Positions 49,732 through 57,607 of a stretch of DNA of 57,607 bases are shown piece after piece. Both the position numbers and the translations under genes were made by a program. The DNA lies in contig JBPOJN010000036.1 in the NCBI GenBank assembly GCA_052033505.1, positions 1 through 57,607 of the forward strand, written 5' to 3'. Position 1 is the first letter of the stretch; each line of letters begins with the position of its first letter. The notes under the pieces were generated by a model. It worked only from the letters and a program-made list of their open reading frames with translations, was not told where the DNA came from and did no database searches. Source of the DNA: JBPOJN01 sp052033505. Lineage in GTDB: Bacteria > UBA10199 > JACPAL01 > GCA-016699445.

Positions 49732-51180
49732 TTATTTCAAAACGAACCCGAAAGGTTGGTCGAATCCCGAGCCCGATGTCTGGCAGGCGCTTAAACTTCC
49801 CGTCGACGCATGGACAGAACAGACGGAAACCGTGTTGTTCGCGTTGTTGGCGACGTAGATCCGTGTGCCGAAGGTATTGAGGGCGATCGCTTCCGGATTG
49901 TTGAAGACGCCGCCGGCGCCCGAGTCTTGGCACGCGCTCACGGCGCCCGTGCCGGCGTCGATCGCGCACAGGGAGACGGTGTTGTTGCCTAAGTTGCTTA
50001 CGTAGAGTTTCGTCCCTGCGGCATTTCGCGCCAGGAAAGCGGGTAAGTTGAGTCCGGCCGCACCCGAGTTCACGCAAGCGCTCAGGTCGCCGGTGCCGGA
50101 ATTTACGGAGCATAAAGACACCGTATTGCTATTGCTGTTGGTGACGTAGGCCCGGATTTCCGCGGCGTTGAAAAGGATCGTGATGGGATTGTTGAAAGTG
50201 CTCGCCGTATTGGCGCAGGGGATCAAGTTGCCGGTGTCGGGATCGACGGAACACACGGTGAGGGTGTCGTTATAATTACTGACGTAGGCCTTCGTGCCGG
50301 CCGCGTTTAAAACGATGTTCGTGGGTGTGTTGAAAATGAAGCTGCCGGATCCGTCGGCGTTCCCGCAGCCGTTTACGATTCCGGAATCCGCATCGACCGT
50401 GCATGACAAAATCGACCCGCCTTGAGCCACCACGTACAACCGCGTCCCGTCGGCGTTGAACGCCATTCCCGCGGGGAGGGGAAAAGAAGCGCCTAAGCCT
50501 GAGTCCTGGCATGAGCTCAAATCACCCGTCGTTGGATTGGCCTGACATAAAGAGATCGAATTGGTTCCTGCATTCGAAGCATAGGCAAAAAGAGGCATGA
50601 TGGTCAGAGGCAGGGTATTGCTCGAGGCTGTTTCTAACGACGCGGTGATGAGCGTCGTTCCTTCCGCAAGGCCGGTTACGATTCCGTCGGCAGCGATGGT
50701 GGCGGCACTCGTATCCGATGAGTCCCAGGCGACCGAAGACGTGATGTCGGCGGTGGTTCCGTCGGTGTACGTGCCGAGGGCGCTATAGGCTTGCGTGGCT
50801 CCAGCTTTGATCTTGGCGTTCGCCGATGTGATCACGATCGACGCCAAGGGATTGATTACGGAGAGCGTGGCCGTGTTACTGGTCACGGTGCCGAGCGAAG
50901 CGGTGATTTGGGTTAGGCCGCTTGACGTTCCTCCAGCGGAAACCGTTGCAACCGCTGCATTCGAAGACGTCCAAGTTACGGAAGCGGTCACGTCGCCAGT
51001 CGAGGCGTCTGCGTATGTTCCGAGAGCGGTGAATGGTTGCGTGGATCCTTTATTTAAGGAAACCGCCGCCGGTGTGACGGCGATGGACGTCAAGGCTGCC
51101 CCTGAAGGATTCGTGGCCGTGCCGCATCCTGAAAAGACCAGGAATAGAAAAAGGAAACTGAGACGCCTAGGATCAAACAT
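49732..51180 (-). CDS. Lipoprotein with two Ig-like (Big) domains and a Cys-marked beta-propeller
   Basis: The 482-residue protein begins with a lipoprotein signal (RRLSFLFLFLVFSGC, lipobox Cys19). Two Big-type immunoglobulin-like repeats follow (LTSIAVTPAAVSLNKG and LASIVITSANAKIKAG). Six or seven propeller blades come next, of the form GTKLYVSNxxNNTVSLCxVxxxTGxLSxCxxSG, as in YncE/lactonase-type propellers. Nearly every blade has two Cys at the same places, suggesting a disulfide per blade. GGAG sits before the ATG at 51180. Surface location is inferred. The ligand is unknown. Confidence 0.85.
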   Translation of the reverse strand: MFDPRRLSFLFLFLVFSGCGTATNPSGAALTSIAVTPAAVSLNKGSTQPFTALGTYADASTGDVTASVTWTSSNAAVATVSAGGTSSGLTQITASLGTVTSNTATLSVINPLASIVITSANAKIKAGATQAYSALGTYTDGTTADITSSVAWDSSDTSAATIAADGIVTGLAEGTTLITASLETASSNTLPLTIMPLFAYASNAGTNSISLCQANPTTGDLSSCQDSGLGASFPLPAGMAFNADGTRLYVVAQGGSILSCTVDADSGIVNGCGNADGSGSFIFNTPTNIVLNAAGTKAYVSNYNDTLTVCSVDPDTGNLIPCANTASTFNNPITILFNAAEIRAYVTNSNSNTVSLCSVNSGTGDLSACVNSGAAGLNLPAFLARNAAGTKLYVSNLGNNTVSLCAIDAGTGAVSACQDSGAGGVFNNPEAIALNTFGTRIYVANNANNTVSVCSVHASTGSLSACQTSGSGFDQPFGFVLK

Positions 51181-51305
51181 AAGAAGCTCCGTAAAAATAA
51201 GTGCCGTCGTTCGGATTTTTTTGTTCGTCATTGAGTTTCGAAGTATATCGATTTTACGGATGCCCGTGGAGGAAATTTTAGAGCACCCTCGTTCCCCCAA
51301 CTCCC

Positions 51306-51785
51306 ATGGATAAAAAACTACTTTTGGAAACCCTCCTGGACGAGATGCGAGCGAAGCTCTCGGTGTTGATTCAATCCGCTCATGCGGCTCATCAAGAAGC
51401 CACGCATGAAGATGCGAAAGCGGAGAATAAGTACGACACGCGCGCACTCGAAGCCGCTTACCTGGCCGGAGCCCAGTCAGAGAGGGCGGCTCAGCTTCAG
51501 GCGACGATCGCTTTTCTGGAGCGGTTGGAACCGAAGTCCTTCAGCCCTAAGACGCCCATAGGCATGACGGCCCTCTTGGAACTTAAGTCGGATGGCAAGA
51601 AAACCTGGAATTTCCTGTTGCCTCAGGGCGGCGGGATGAAGGTTCGTCAGGACAACCGTGATGTTTTCATCTTAGGGATACAGGCTCCTCTTGGGAAAGC
51701 TTTGGTGGGGCAGGCTCAAGGTGATGTTCTGGAAGTCATGACCCAGGGCGGAGTCAAAGAGTATGAGATCTTGCGCGTGCTTTAG
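51306..51785 (+). CDS. GreA/GreB-like transcription factor
   Basis: The 159-residue protein has a helical N-terminal part (LDEMRAKLSVLIQSAHAAHQEATHE; AENKYDTRALEAAYLAGAQS) and a C-terminal FKBP-like domain that ends in GVKEYEILRVL, the Gre-family close. The two acidic tip residues needed for transcript cleavage are not obvious, so it may be a Gre-fold modulator rather than a cleavage factor. It is divergent from the lipoprotein and followed by a terminator. Confidence 0.75.
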   Translation: MDKKLLLETLLDEMRAKLSVLIQSAHAAHQEATHEDAKAENKYDTRALEAAYLAGAQSERAAQLQATIAFLERLEPKSFSPKTPIGMTALLELKSDGKKTWNFLLPQGGGMKVRQDNRDVFILGIQAPLGKALVGQAQGDVLEVMTQGGVKEYEILRVL

Positions 51786-51790
51786 TCATG

Positions 51791-51827
51791 AAAAAGCCAT
51801 TCCGGATCGTCTCCGAAATGGCTTTTT
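51791..51827 (+). terminator. Rho-independent terminator after the Gre-like gene
   Basis: The arms AAAAAGCCATTCCGGA and TCCGAAATGGCTTTTT pair over 16 bp with one mismatch and end in a T tract. It stops transcription from 51306-51785 and could also act on the opposite tRNA-His transcript. Confidence 0.85.
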
Positions 51828-51841
51828 CGTCTTCTCATTGG

Positions 51842-51915
51842 GGTGGGCTACCGGGCTCGAACCGGTGACATCCAGGACCACAACCTGGCGCTCTACCAAC
51901 TGAGCTAAGCCCACC
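51842..51915 (-). tRNA. tRNA-His(GTG)
   Basis: The acceptor stem is GTGGGCT/AGCCCAC and an encoded G at -1 (51915) pairs with discriminator C (51842), the hallmark of tRNA-His. The anticodon loop TTGTGGT holds GTG. The D and T arms are normal and no CCA is encoded. It probably shares a transcript with tRNA-Lys upstream. Confidence 0.96.
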
Positions 51916-51922
51916 ATTTGTA

Positions 51923-51950
51923 TTGGGGAGGGGCTTTGCCGCCTCCCCAA
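51923..51950. repeat. GC-rich hairpin between tRNA-Lys and tRNA-His
   Basis: TTGGGGAGG at 51923 pairs with CCTCCCCAA at 51950, with an inner GGC-TTT-GCC. It resembles the AGGGGG-CTT-CCCCCT hairpin before tRNA-Gln(TTG). No T run follows. Confidence 0.5.
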
Positions 51951-51966
51951 ACCCCACACTTAAGAC

Positions 51967-51995
51967 CGCTCGAACCGGCTTAGCCGGATTCTCGC
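51967..51995. repeat. Palindromic element, copy 2
   Basis: CGCTCGAACCGGC-TTA-GCCGG followed by ATTCTCGC matches the complement of the element at 15605-15632 except at a few loop and arm positions. It lies about 70 bp downstream of tRNA-Lys. Confidence 0.45.
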
Positions 51996-52065
51996 GGTGA
52001 CAGACAAAGTTGTAGAGAATTTCTTACGAAGACTTTCTCTTTTGTCTCGAATTTACCGAAACGTG

Positions 52066-52138
<73 letters not shown>

Positions 52139-52225
52139 ATTTGAAACGTACCATTTTAAAAAATGGTAGCGTTTCATGATGAAATTCTAAATAAATGTCA
52201 ATTGCACTTTTCCAAGCTCTTCGCC

Positions 52226-52307
<82 letters not shown>

Positions 52308-52311
52308 CTTC

Positions 52312-52384
52312 GCGCCTGTAGCTCAGCGGATAGAGTACTTGGCTTCGAACCAAGTGGTCGGGGGTTCGACTCCCTCCAGGCGCT
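52312..52384 (+). tRNA. tRNA-Arg(TCG)
   Basis: The acceptor stem is GCGCCTG/CAGGCGC, the anticodon stem CTTGG/CCAAG and the loop CTTCGAA, giving TCG. The T arm is standard. The base after the acceptor stem is T (52384), an unusual discriminator for tRNA-Arg. The tRNA runs directly into a T-rich stretch and the next protein starts 38 bp on. Confidence 0.92.
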
Positions 52385-52422
52385 TTTTTTAGTCTTCGAC
52401 ATTCCGGGACAAAGGGGAGTTC

Positions 52423-53100
52423 GTGAGAAATTCGCCGCTCTGGGGGGCCGTCGGCATTTCCATCTTGATGCACGGGCTTTTTTTGGCCTGCGTGGTTTTG
52501 TTCGGGCTGTTTTTGCCTGATAACGACGCGCCTCTGGCGGGCGGCGGATCGGGCGGTGGACGGCCGGGACATGAAGGCGGGGGGGGCGTCCATATCGAGA
52601 TCGTCAAGACTCCGGAAGCTTCCTCAGTCTCACCAACGCCCCCGGTTTCTATAAAACCGAATCAACCGACCTACAGCTTGCCCCAAACTCCGCCGCAGAC
52701 GGCCCAAAAACCTTCGCAGAAAAAACACGGTCCGACCGTCGAGCCTCTCCCGGGACCTGCGGGCGCGGGCGTCGGAAACGGACAAGGGGCCGGCGTCGGT
52801 CCCGGCAGCGGTCCGGGGACGGGCGCGGAGGGGAACAATGCGACCTTGGCGCAGATCTTGTCGCGCATCGAGCGGTCGAAGCGTTATCCTGCGGTCGCGC
52901 GGCGCATGGGTCAGGAAGGCCGTGCGCGCGTGGCGTTCCGCATTGGACCTTCAGGCGAGGCTTTGGATCCGACGCTTAAAGTTTCTTCCCAGCACACCGC
53001 CTTGGACGAAGAGGCGTTGGCTACGATCCGTCGTGCGGCGCCTTTTCCGGTTTACGAAAAACCCCTCGAAGTTTGGATCGTTTTTGAGATTAAAGATTAG
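52423..53100 (+). CDS. TonB-like energy-transducer C-terminal protein
   Basis: The 225-residue protein has an N-terminal signal-anchor helix (VGISILMHGLFLACVVLFG). A Gly/Pro-rich linker of about 110 residues follows, then a TonB-type C-terminal domain (ILSRIERSKRYPAVARRMGQEG, LDEEALATIRRAAPFP). It would span the periplasm and couple inner-membrane energy to an outer-membrane receptor. GTG start with GGGGAG upstream. No exbB, exbD or receptor gene is adjacent, so its partners are elsewhere or it acts as a TonB-fold protein of other function. Confidence 0.85.
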   Translation: MRNSPLWGAVGISILMHGLFLACVVLFGLFLPDNDAPLAGGGSGGGRPGHEGGGGVHIEIVKTPEASSVSPTPPVSIKPNQPTYSLPQTPPQTAQKPSQKKHGPTVEPLPGPAGAGVGNGQGAGVGPGSGPGTGAEGNNATLAQILSRIERSKRYPAVARRMGQEGRARVAFRIGPSGEALDPTLKVSSQHTALDEEALATIRRAAPFPVYEKPLEVWIVFEIKD

Positions 53101-53232
53101 CTTTTTCCCCGCGATAATTTTTTTGCCAATTCCGACCAAAGTCGCTACTCTCGAAAGAAATCCGAGATTTGAGACTCGAAACAAGTCCTTCTCATCTCAT
53201 TCCATGAACATATTTAGACGATAGAGGTCGCC

Positions 53233-54528
53233 GTGAATCCCAACGTAACTGTCAAAGACGTTTCCCCCATCCAAAAAGACATCGAAGTCACACTGACCGC
53301 CGCCGACGTGGCTGGTGCGATTGAGGCCGCTTATAAAAAGGTCGCGAGCCAGGCGAAGATCAAAGGTTTCCGCCCGGGCAAGGCGCCGCGCTCGGTGATC
53401 GAACAATACTACCGCTCCGACGTCGAATCCGACGCGGTGAATGCGTTGATCCGCCTCTCGTATCCGCTTGCGATCCAACAATCCGGTCTGGCGCCGCTCG
53501 TATCGCCGCAGGTTACGATCACGTTGTTCAACGCGGAACAAGGCATGGCGTACAAAGCCAGCGTCGAGATCGCGCCGCAATTCGACGTCCAAGGGTATAA
53601 AGGATTGGAACTCGAAAAAGATGCGACTGTTCCGGAAGAAAAAGAAATCGAAGACAGCCTGAAATCTCTGCAAGAACGCATGGCACAGCTCGTGCCGCTT
53701 GCGGAAAGCCGCCCGGCGCGTGCCGATGACGTCCTGTCGATTAACTACCAGGGATTCAAAGACGGCAAGGCCATCTCGGGATTTAAAGGTGAAAACTTCT
53801 TAGTCGAATTGGGCAAAAAATATCTTTTCCCGGAATTAGAGCAGGCGCTGTTGGGCATTACGCTGGGCGAGAAAAGAACCGCCGGTGTGACCTTGCCCGA
53901 GACTTGGAACGACCCGGCGCTTGCGGGCCAAAAAATCGACTACGAGCTTGAGTTGGTCGAGGTTAAAGAAAAGAAAGTCCCAGAGCTTAACGATGATTTC
54001 GCCAAGGACATGGGCGCGTTTACGACCTTGGACGAGGTCAAAGCCAAGATCCGCGAAGACCTCTCGGTCAATAAAGAAAGCCAGGCCCGAGCCAAGCTGC
54101 GCCGGAACATTTTAGAGAAGCTGGTCGCGAAAAACGACTTCCTGGCGCCGGAGTCCTTGGTCGGGATGGAGAGCGAAGACATGTTCCGCAGGTTTGGCGA
54201 ACATTTGAAGTCCCAAGGCGTGACTGTAGAGCAGGCCGGGGTCACCCCGGAGAGTTTTCGCGAAAAAAACCGCGACGAAGCGATTTTTCGCGTGAAGGGA
54301 GCCCTCATTTTTGACGCGATCGCAAAAAAAGAGGGTCAGACCGTCACCTCGGAGGAAATCGATCGACATATCGAGGGGATGGCCGTGAATGCCGGCGAGC
54401 AACCGGCCGCTTGGAAGAAATATTTTCGTGAAAACGACCTCTTAGGACGTGTTGCGGGCTCTCTTTTGGAGGAGAAAACCCTTGATTTTGTGCTGTCTGA
54501 GTCTAAAATTAAGACAAAATCGTCATAA
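53233..54528 (+). CDS. tig: Trigger factor
   Basis: Ribosome-bound chaperone and prolyl isomerase. The 431-residue protein has the ribosome-binding signature GFRPGKAPRSVI in its N-terminal domain. The FKBP domain (DVLSINYQGFKDG to LPETW) spans about 155-240 and a long helical C-terminal domain follows. The start is a GTG at 53233 with GAGG upstream. The order tig-clpP-clpX-lon is widely conserved. Confidence 0.95.
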   Translation: MNPNVTVKDVSPIQKDIEVTLTAADVAGAIEAAYKKVASQAKIKGFRPGKAPRSVIEQYYRSDVESDAVNALIRLSYPLAIQQSGLAPLVSPQVTITLFNAEQGMAYKASVEIAPQFDVQGYKGLELEKDATVPEEKEIEDSLKSLQERMAQLVPLAESRPARADDVLSINYQGFKDGKAISGFKGENFLVELGKKYLFPELEQALLGITLGEKRTAGVTLPETWNDPALAGQKIDYELELVEVKEKKVPELNDDFAKDMGAFTTLDEVKAKIREDLSVNKESQARAKLRRNILEKLVAKNDFLAPESLVGMESEDMFRRFGEHLKSQGVTVEQAGVTPESFREKNRDEAIFRVKGALIFDAIAKKEGQTVTSEEIDRHIEGMAVNAGEQPAAWKKYFRENDLLGRVAGSLLEEKTLDFVLSESKIKTKSS

Positions 54529-54582
54529 ATTGACATAATTTCCTAAAAACCTGGGACTTTGGTCGTGAAAGGTGGGTACGAG

Positions 54583-55227
54583 ATGGGTGCGAACGGTTCG
54601 GTCATGCAGTTAGTTCCCATGGTTATCGAACAGACCCACCGCGGGGAGCGTGCCTATGACGTCTACTCCCGCCTCCTGAAAGACCGCATCATCTTCATCG
54701 GCACCCCTATTAATGACGACGTGGCGAATCTCGTCATCGCCCAGATGCTGTTCTTGGAGTCCGAAGACCCCGACAAAGACATCTACCTTTATATTAATTC
54801 TCCCGGTGGCGTCGTGACGGCAGGCCTCGCGATTTATGATACCATCCAATACGTGAGACCCGACGTCGCTACGATCTGTTTAGGTCAAGCCGCCTCCATG
54901 GGCGCCTTTTTGCTCGCTTCCGGCACCGCGGGCAAACGCTCGGCGTTGCCGCACGCGCGCATCATGATCCATCAGCCGATGGGCGGGTTCCAAGGCCAAG
55001 CGACCGACGTCGACATTCATGCGCGCGAGATCCTACGCATGCGCGAAGAATTGAACGTGATCTTGGCCAAGCACACGAAGCAGCCGATCAAAAAAATTCA
55101 GGTCGATACCGAACGCGATTATTTTTTGAGTGGTGAAGAAGCGAAGGAGTACGGAATCGTCGACGAAGTCGTTACGTTCCGCGACAAGGGCAAAAAAATG
55201 GAACTTGTCGGAAAGGGTAAATCATGA
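54583..55227 (+). CDS. clpP: ATP-dependent Clp protease proteolytic subunit
   Basis: The 214-residue protein has the catalytic triad Ser105 (QAASMGAF), His130 (IMIHQPMGG) and Asp179 (TERDYFLS). A GGTGGG-containing purine stretch precedes the ATG at 54583; GTG (54565) and TTG (54559) upstream are less likely starts. It overlaps clpX by 4 bp. Confidence 0.95.
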   Translation: MGANGSVMQLVPMVIEQTHRGERAYDVYSRLLKDRIIFIGTPINDDVANLVIAQMLFLESEDPDKDIYLYINSPGGVVTAGLAIYDTIQYVRPDVATICLGQAASMGAFLLASGTAGKRSALPHARIMIHQPMGGFQGQATDVDIHAREILRMREELNVILAKHTKQPIKKIQVDTERDYFLSGEEAKEYGIVDEVVTFRDKGKKMELVGKGKS

Positions 55228-56477
55228 CGCGCGGCTTTGTCGAAGATCCGGCGAATTTAAGTTGTTCGTTCTGCGGTAAATCGCAGAAAGAGGTGCGCAA
55301 GCTCATCGCGGGCCCCACGGTCTACATCTGCGACGAGTGCATCGATCTCTGCAACGACATCATCGCGGAGGAGAACGCGCGCGCGACGCAGGTCGTCTCG
55401 CGTTCCAGCGTCCCGAAACCCTCCGATATCAAGAAAATCCTCGATGAATACGTCATCGGCCAGGAGCGCGCCAAGCGCACGCTTTCGGTGGCCGTGCACA
55501 ATCATTACAAACGCATCGAAAATAAGGGTACGTCGACCGACGTCGAACTGCAGAAGAGCAACATCCTACTGATCGGCCCCACAGGATCAGGTAAGACTTT
55601 GCTCGCGCAGACGCTGGCGAAGATCTTGAACGTACCGTTCACCATCGCGGACGCCACGACGCTCACCGAAGCGGGTTATGTCGGTGAAGACGTCGAAAAC
55701 ATCATCCTGAATCTCCTGCAGGCCGCCGACTACGACAAGGCGCGCGCCGAGCGCGGCATCGTCTACATCGATGAGATCGATAAAATCTCGCGCAAATCCG
55801 ACAGCCCGTCGATCACGCGCGACGTCTCCGGCGAAGGTGTGCAGCAGGCCTTGTTGAAAATCATCGAAGGCACCGTCGCAAACGTGCCTCCGAAAGGCGG
55901 ACGCAAACATCCGCAGCAGGAATTCATCCCGATCGACACGACGAACATTCTCTTCATCTGCGGCGGGGCTTTTGTCGGATTGGATGAACTCATCGCGCGC
56001 CGCGGCGGCACGAAGAACATGGGATTCGGCGCCGAGATCAAGAGCAAGCAAGACAAGAACCTCACGAAGCTTCTCGAAGACGTGCAGACCGAGGATTTAT
56101 TGAAGTTCGGTCTCATCCCCGAGTTCATCGGCCGTTTGCCCGTTATCGCGACCTTGGGCGAGTTGGACGAAGAGGCCTTGATCGACATCCTGACCCGTCC
56201 GCGCAACGCCTTGATCAAACAATATCAGCGCCTCTTCGAGTTCGAGCGCGTCAAGGTCAAGTTCACGCCTCAGGCGCTGCAGACGGTCGCGAAGGAATCC
56301 ATTAAACGCAAATCAGGGGCTCGGGGTCTCCGGGCCATCTTAGAAAACGTCATGCTCGACATCATGTATGACGTCCCGTCCCGTACCGGCGTGAAGGAGA
56401 TCGTCATTTCCGACGACGTGATCCTCAAAAAAGCGGAACCCGTCTACGTCTACGAAAAGAAAGCGGAATCGGCTTAA
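55224..56477 (+). CDS. clpX: ATP-dependent Clp protease ATPase subunit ClpX
   Basis: The 417-residue unfoldase has the N-terminal zinc-binding domain (Cys13, Cys16, Cys36, Cys39), Walker A GPTGSGKT (118-125), Walker B IVYIDEIDKI, the ClpP-contact IGF-type loop region NMGFGAEI and sensor-2 GARGLR. It is translationally coupled to clpP (ATGA). Confidence 0.96.
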   Translation: MTRGFVEDPANLSCSFCGKSQKEVRKLIAGPTVYICDECIDLCNDIIAEENARATQVVSRSSVPKPSDIKKILDEYVIGQERAKRTLSVAVHNHYKRIENKGTSTDVELQKSNILLIGPTGSGKTLLAQTLAKILNVPFTIADATTLTEAGYVGEDVENIILNLLQAADYDKARAERGIVYIDEIDKISRKSDSPSITRDVSGEGVQQALLKIIEGTVANVPPKGGRKHPQQEFIPIDTTNILFICGGAFVGLDELIARRGGTKNMGFGAEIKSKQDKNLTKLLEDVQTEDLLKFGLIPEFIGRLPVIATLGELDEEALIDILTRPRNALIKQYQRLFEFERVKVKFTPQALQTVAKESIKRKSGARGLRAILENVMLDIMYDVPSRTGVKEIVISDDVILKKAEPVYVYEKKAESA

Positions 56478-56616
56478 AAGGCCGTTCCTGTTTTAAAATA
56501 GGCCACAGGGCCTTGCGCTTTCGTAAAGGCGACTTAATTTGAGTGCGTTGTTGCCCGTTTTGGTGAGTTTTCCGCCCTGCAAAGGGATGAAGTTCTAAAC
56601 CAAGGAGTGGGACATT

Positions 56617-57607
56617 ATGTTTGGAGATCGTTCTAGCTCATCGGATAAGCCTCAAGGATATTTAGTTCCGCTGTTGCCTCTTCGGGACATCATCGTGTTT
56701 CCGCACATGGTTGTGCCCCTGTTCGTGGGACGCGAGAAGTCGATTACGGCTCTCGAAGAAGCGATGACGAAGGAAAAAGACGTCCTGCTCGCGGCGCAGG
56801 TGAACCCCAAGACCAACGACCCGCGCGACGAGGACATCTATAAGGTCGGCACGCTCGGTACGATCATCCAGTTGCTGCGCCTGCCTGACGGTACGGTCAA
56901 AGTCCTGATCGAAGGCAAACGCCGCGCGCGCATCAAGCGTTTCGTGCCGAACAACTCGCATTTCTTGGTCGAGGTCGAAGAGATTCTCGAAAACCGCGAG
57001 ATCACGGTCGAAGTCGAAGCCCTGATGCGCGAGATCAAAGCGGCGTTCGAAAATTACGTCAAACTCAACAAGCGCATTCCGCCCGAAATGCTCGCTTCCG
57101 TCGCGACGATCGATGATCCGTCGCGCTTGGCTGACACCATCGTGGCGCATCTGTCGCTGAAGTTACCCGAGAAACAGAAAATCCTGGAAATCGAAAGCCC
57201 GGCCGAAAGACTGGAAAGGCTCTACAGCCAAATCCAGACCGAGATCGAAATCCTTCAGGTCGAAAAGAAAATCCGCACGCGCGTCAAGAAGCAGATGGAG
57301 AAGACGCAGAAGGAATATTACCTGAACGAACAGATGCAGGCGATCCAGCGCGAGCTGGGCGAACGCGACGAGTTCAAGGGCGAGCTCCAAGAATTAGAAG
57401 ACAAGATCAAAAATAAAAAGATGTCCGCCGAGGCCACGAAGAAGGCGAAGAAAGAATTCAAGAAACTGAAGATGATGAGTCCGATGTCCGCGGAAGCGAC
57501 CGTCGTGCGCAATTACATCGACTGGATTCTGTCCTTGCCGTGGTCCGAGATGACTGAAGACAAGATCGACATCAAAGAAGCCGGCCGCATTTTGGATGAG
57601 GATCATT
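56617..57607 (+). CDS. lon: Lon protease, 5' part (runs off the window)
   Basis: The frame opens at ATG 56617 after an AAGGAG site and continues to the end without a stop. The visible 330 residues contain the Lon N-terminal domain (YLVPLLPLRDIIVFPHMVVP, QVNPKTNDP) and a helical coiled region (KKQMEKTQKEYYLNEQMQAI). Next comes the WILSLPWSEMTEDKIDI segment that leads into the AAA domain. The catalytic domains lie outside. The 139-bp spacer after clpX has a weak hairpin but no clear promoter. Confidence 0.95.
   Translation, partial: MFGDRSSSSDKPQGYLVPLLPLRDIIVFPHMVVPLFVGREKSITALEEAMTKEKDVLLAAQVNPKTNDPRDEDIYKVGTLGTIIQLLRLPDGTVKVLIEGKRRARIKRFVPNNSHFLVEVEEILENREITVEVEALMREIKAAFENYVKLNKRIPPEMLASVATIDDPSRLADTIVAHLSLKLPEKQKILEIESPAERLERLYSQIQTEIEILQVEKKIRTRVKKQMEKTQKEYYLNEQMQAIQRELGERDEFKGELQELEDKIKNKKMSAEATKKAKKEFKKLKMMSPMSAEATVVRNYIDWILSLPWSEMTEDKIDIKEAGRILDEDH

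Overview
The window looks like a chromosomal segment of a free-living, Gram-negative, Deltaproteobacteria-like organism; Bdellovibrionota, Myxococcota or a related uncultured phylum would all fit. Outer-membrane and periplasmic proteins are present (a TonB-like protein, a lipoprotein, several signal peptides). Two Cys-rich secreted proteins carry repeat types frequent in myxobacteria-like genomes. The block rplY-pth-rpsF-rpsR-DUF2232-rplI-dnaB and the block tig-clpP-clpX-lon are bacterial housekeeping sets. Most of the sequence is moderately GC-rich. Two short AT-rich stretches, near 7.6-8.3 kb and 25.4-25.55 kb, stand out. The taxonomic statement is inference; no rRNA gene is present.

Layout. 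0-1.5 kb: thiamine genes thiE-thiD. 1.5-7.6 kb: a secreted Cys-rich protein, a sulfur operon (cysH-cysQ-sulfurtransferase, minus strand), a second Cys-rich secreted protein and a tiny secreted Cys/His protein. 7.6-8.9 kb: an AT-rich island with a HEPN-like ORF next to a brnT-brnA toxin-antitoxin pair. 9-18.5 kb: ordinary genes (cysC, patatin lipase, DAHP synthase, Rsm22-like methyltransferase, RluD-like synthase, DcrB-like protein, response regulator, M15-like peptidase, hydrolase, ispE) with tRNA-Gln(CTG). 18.5-25.1 kb: tRNA-Gln(TTG), prs, rplY, pth, rpsF, rpsR, DUF2232, rplI, dnaB, rdgB. 25-28.8 kb: a palindrome-rich AT-rich control region, an HTH gene, radC, tRNA-Pro, a methyltransferase, a Rieske protein and cutA. 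28.8-34.8 kb: small membrane proteins, an MBL hydrolase, a peroxiredoxin, a rhodanese-MoeB fusion and a sulfite reductase. 34.85-38.05 kb: an unrecognised four-gene minus-strand cassette. 38.2-40.1 kb: nfu, a thioredoxin-fold/GST protein and small membrane proteins. 40.2-49.5 kb: a five-gene, translationally coupled operon of two circularly permuted ATP-grasp proteins, two alpha-E domains, two transglutaminase domains and DUF2126. 49.7-53.1 kb: a beta-propeller lipoprotein, a GreA-like factor, four tRNAs (His, Lys, Leu, Arg) and a TonB-like protein. 53.2 kb to the end: tig, clpP, clpX and the start of lon.

How the genes work together. APS kinase (CysC), an Fe-S type APS/PAPS reductase (CysH), the nucleotidase CysQ and the siroheme sulfite reductase make up most of assimilatory sulfate reduction. 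The rhodanese-MoeB protein, divergent from the sulfite reductase, and the separate sulfurtransferase probably pass sulfur on to cofactors. The ATP-grasp/alpha-E/transglutaminase operon belongs to a conserved but biochemically obscure class that genome-context work has linked to peptide ligation and peptide modification; here the modules occur twice. The best candidates for undescribed biology are the 34.85-38.05 kb cassette, the short C-terminal Gly-Cys-Ser-Leu tag shared by two otherwise different secreted Cys-rich proteins, and the tRNA genes placed 4-8 nt upstream of protein start codons.
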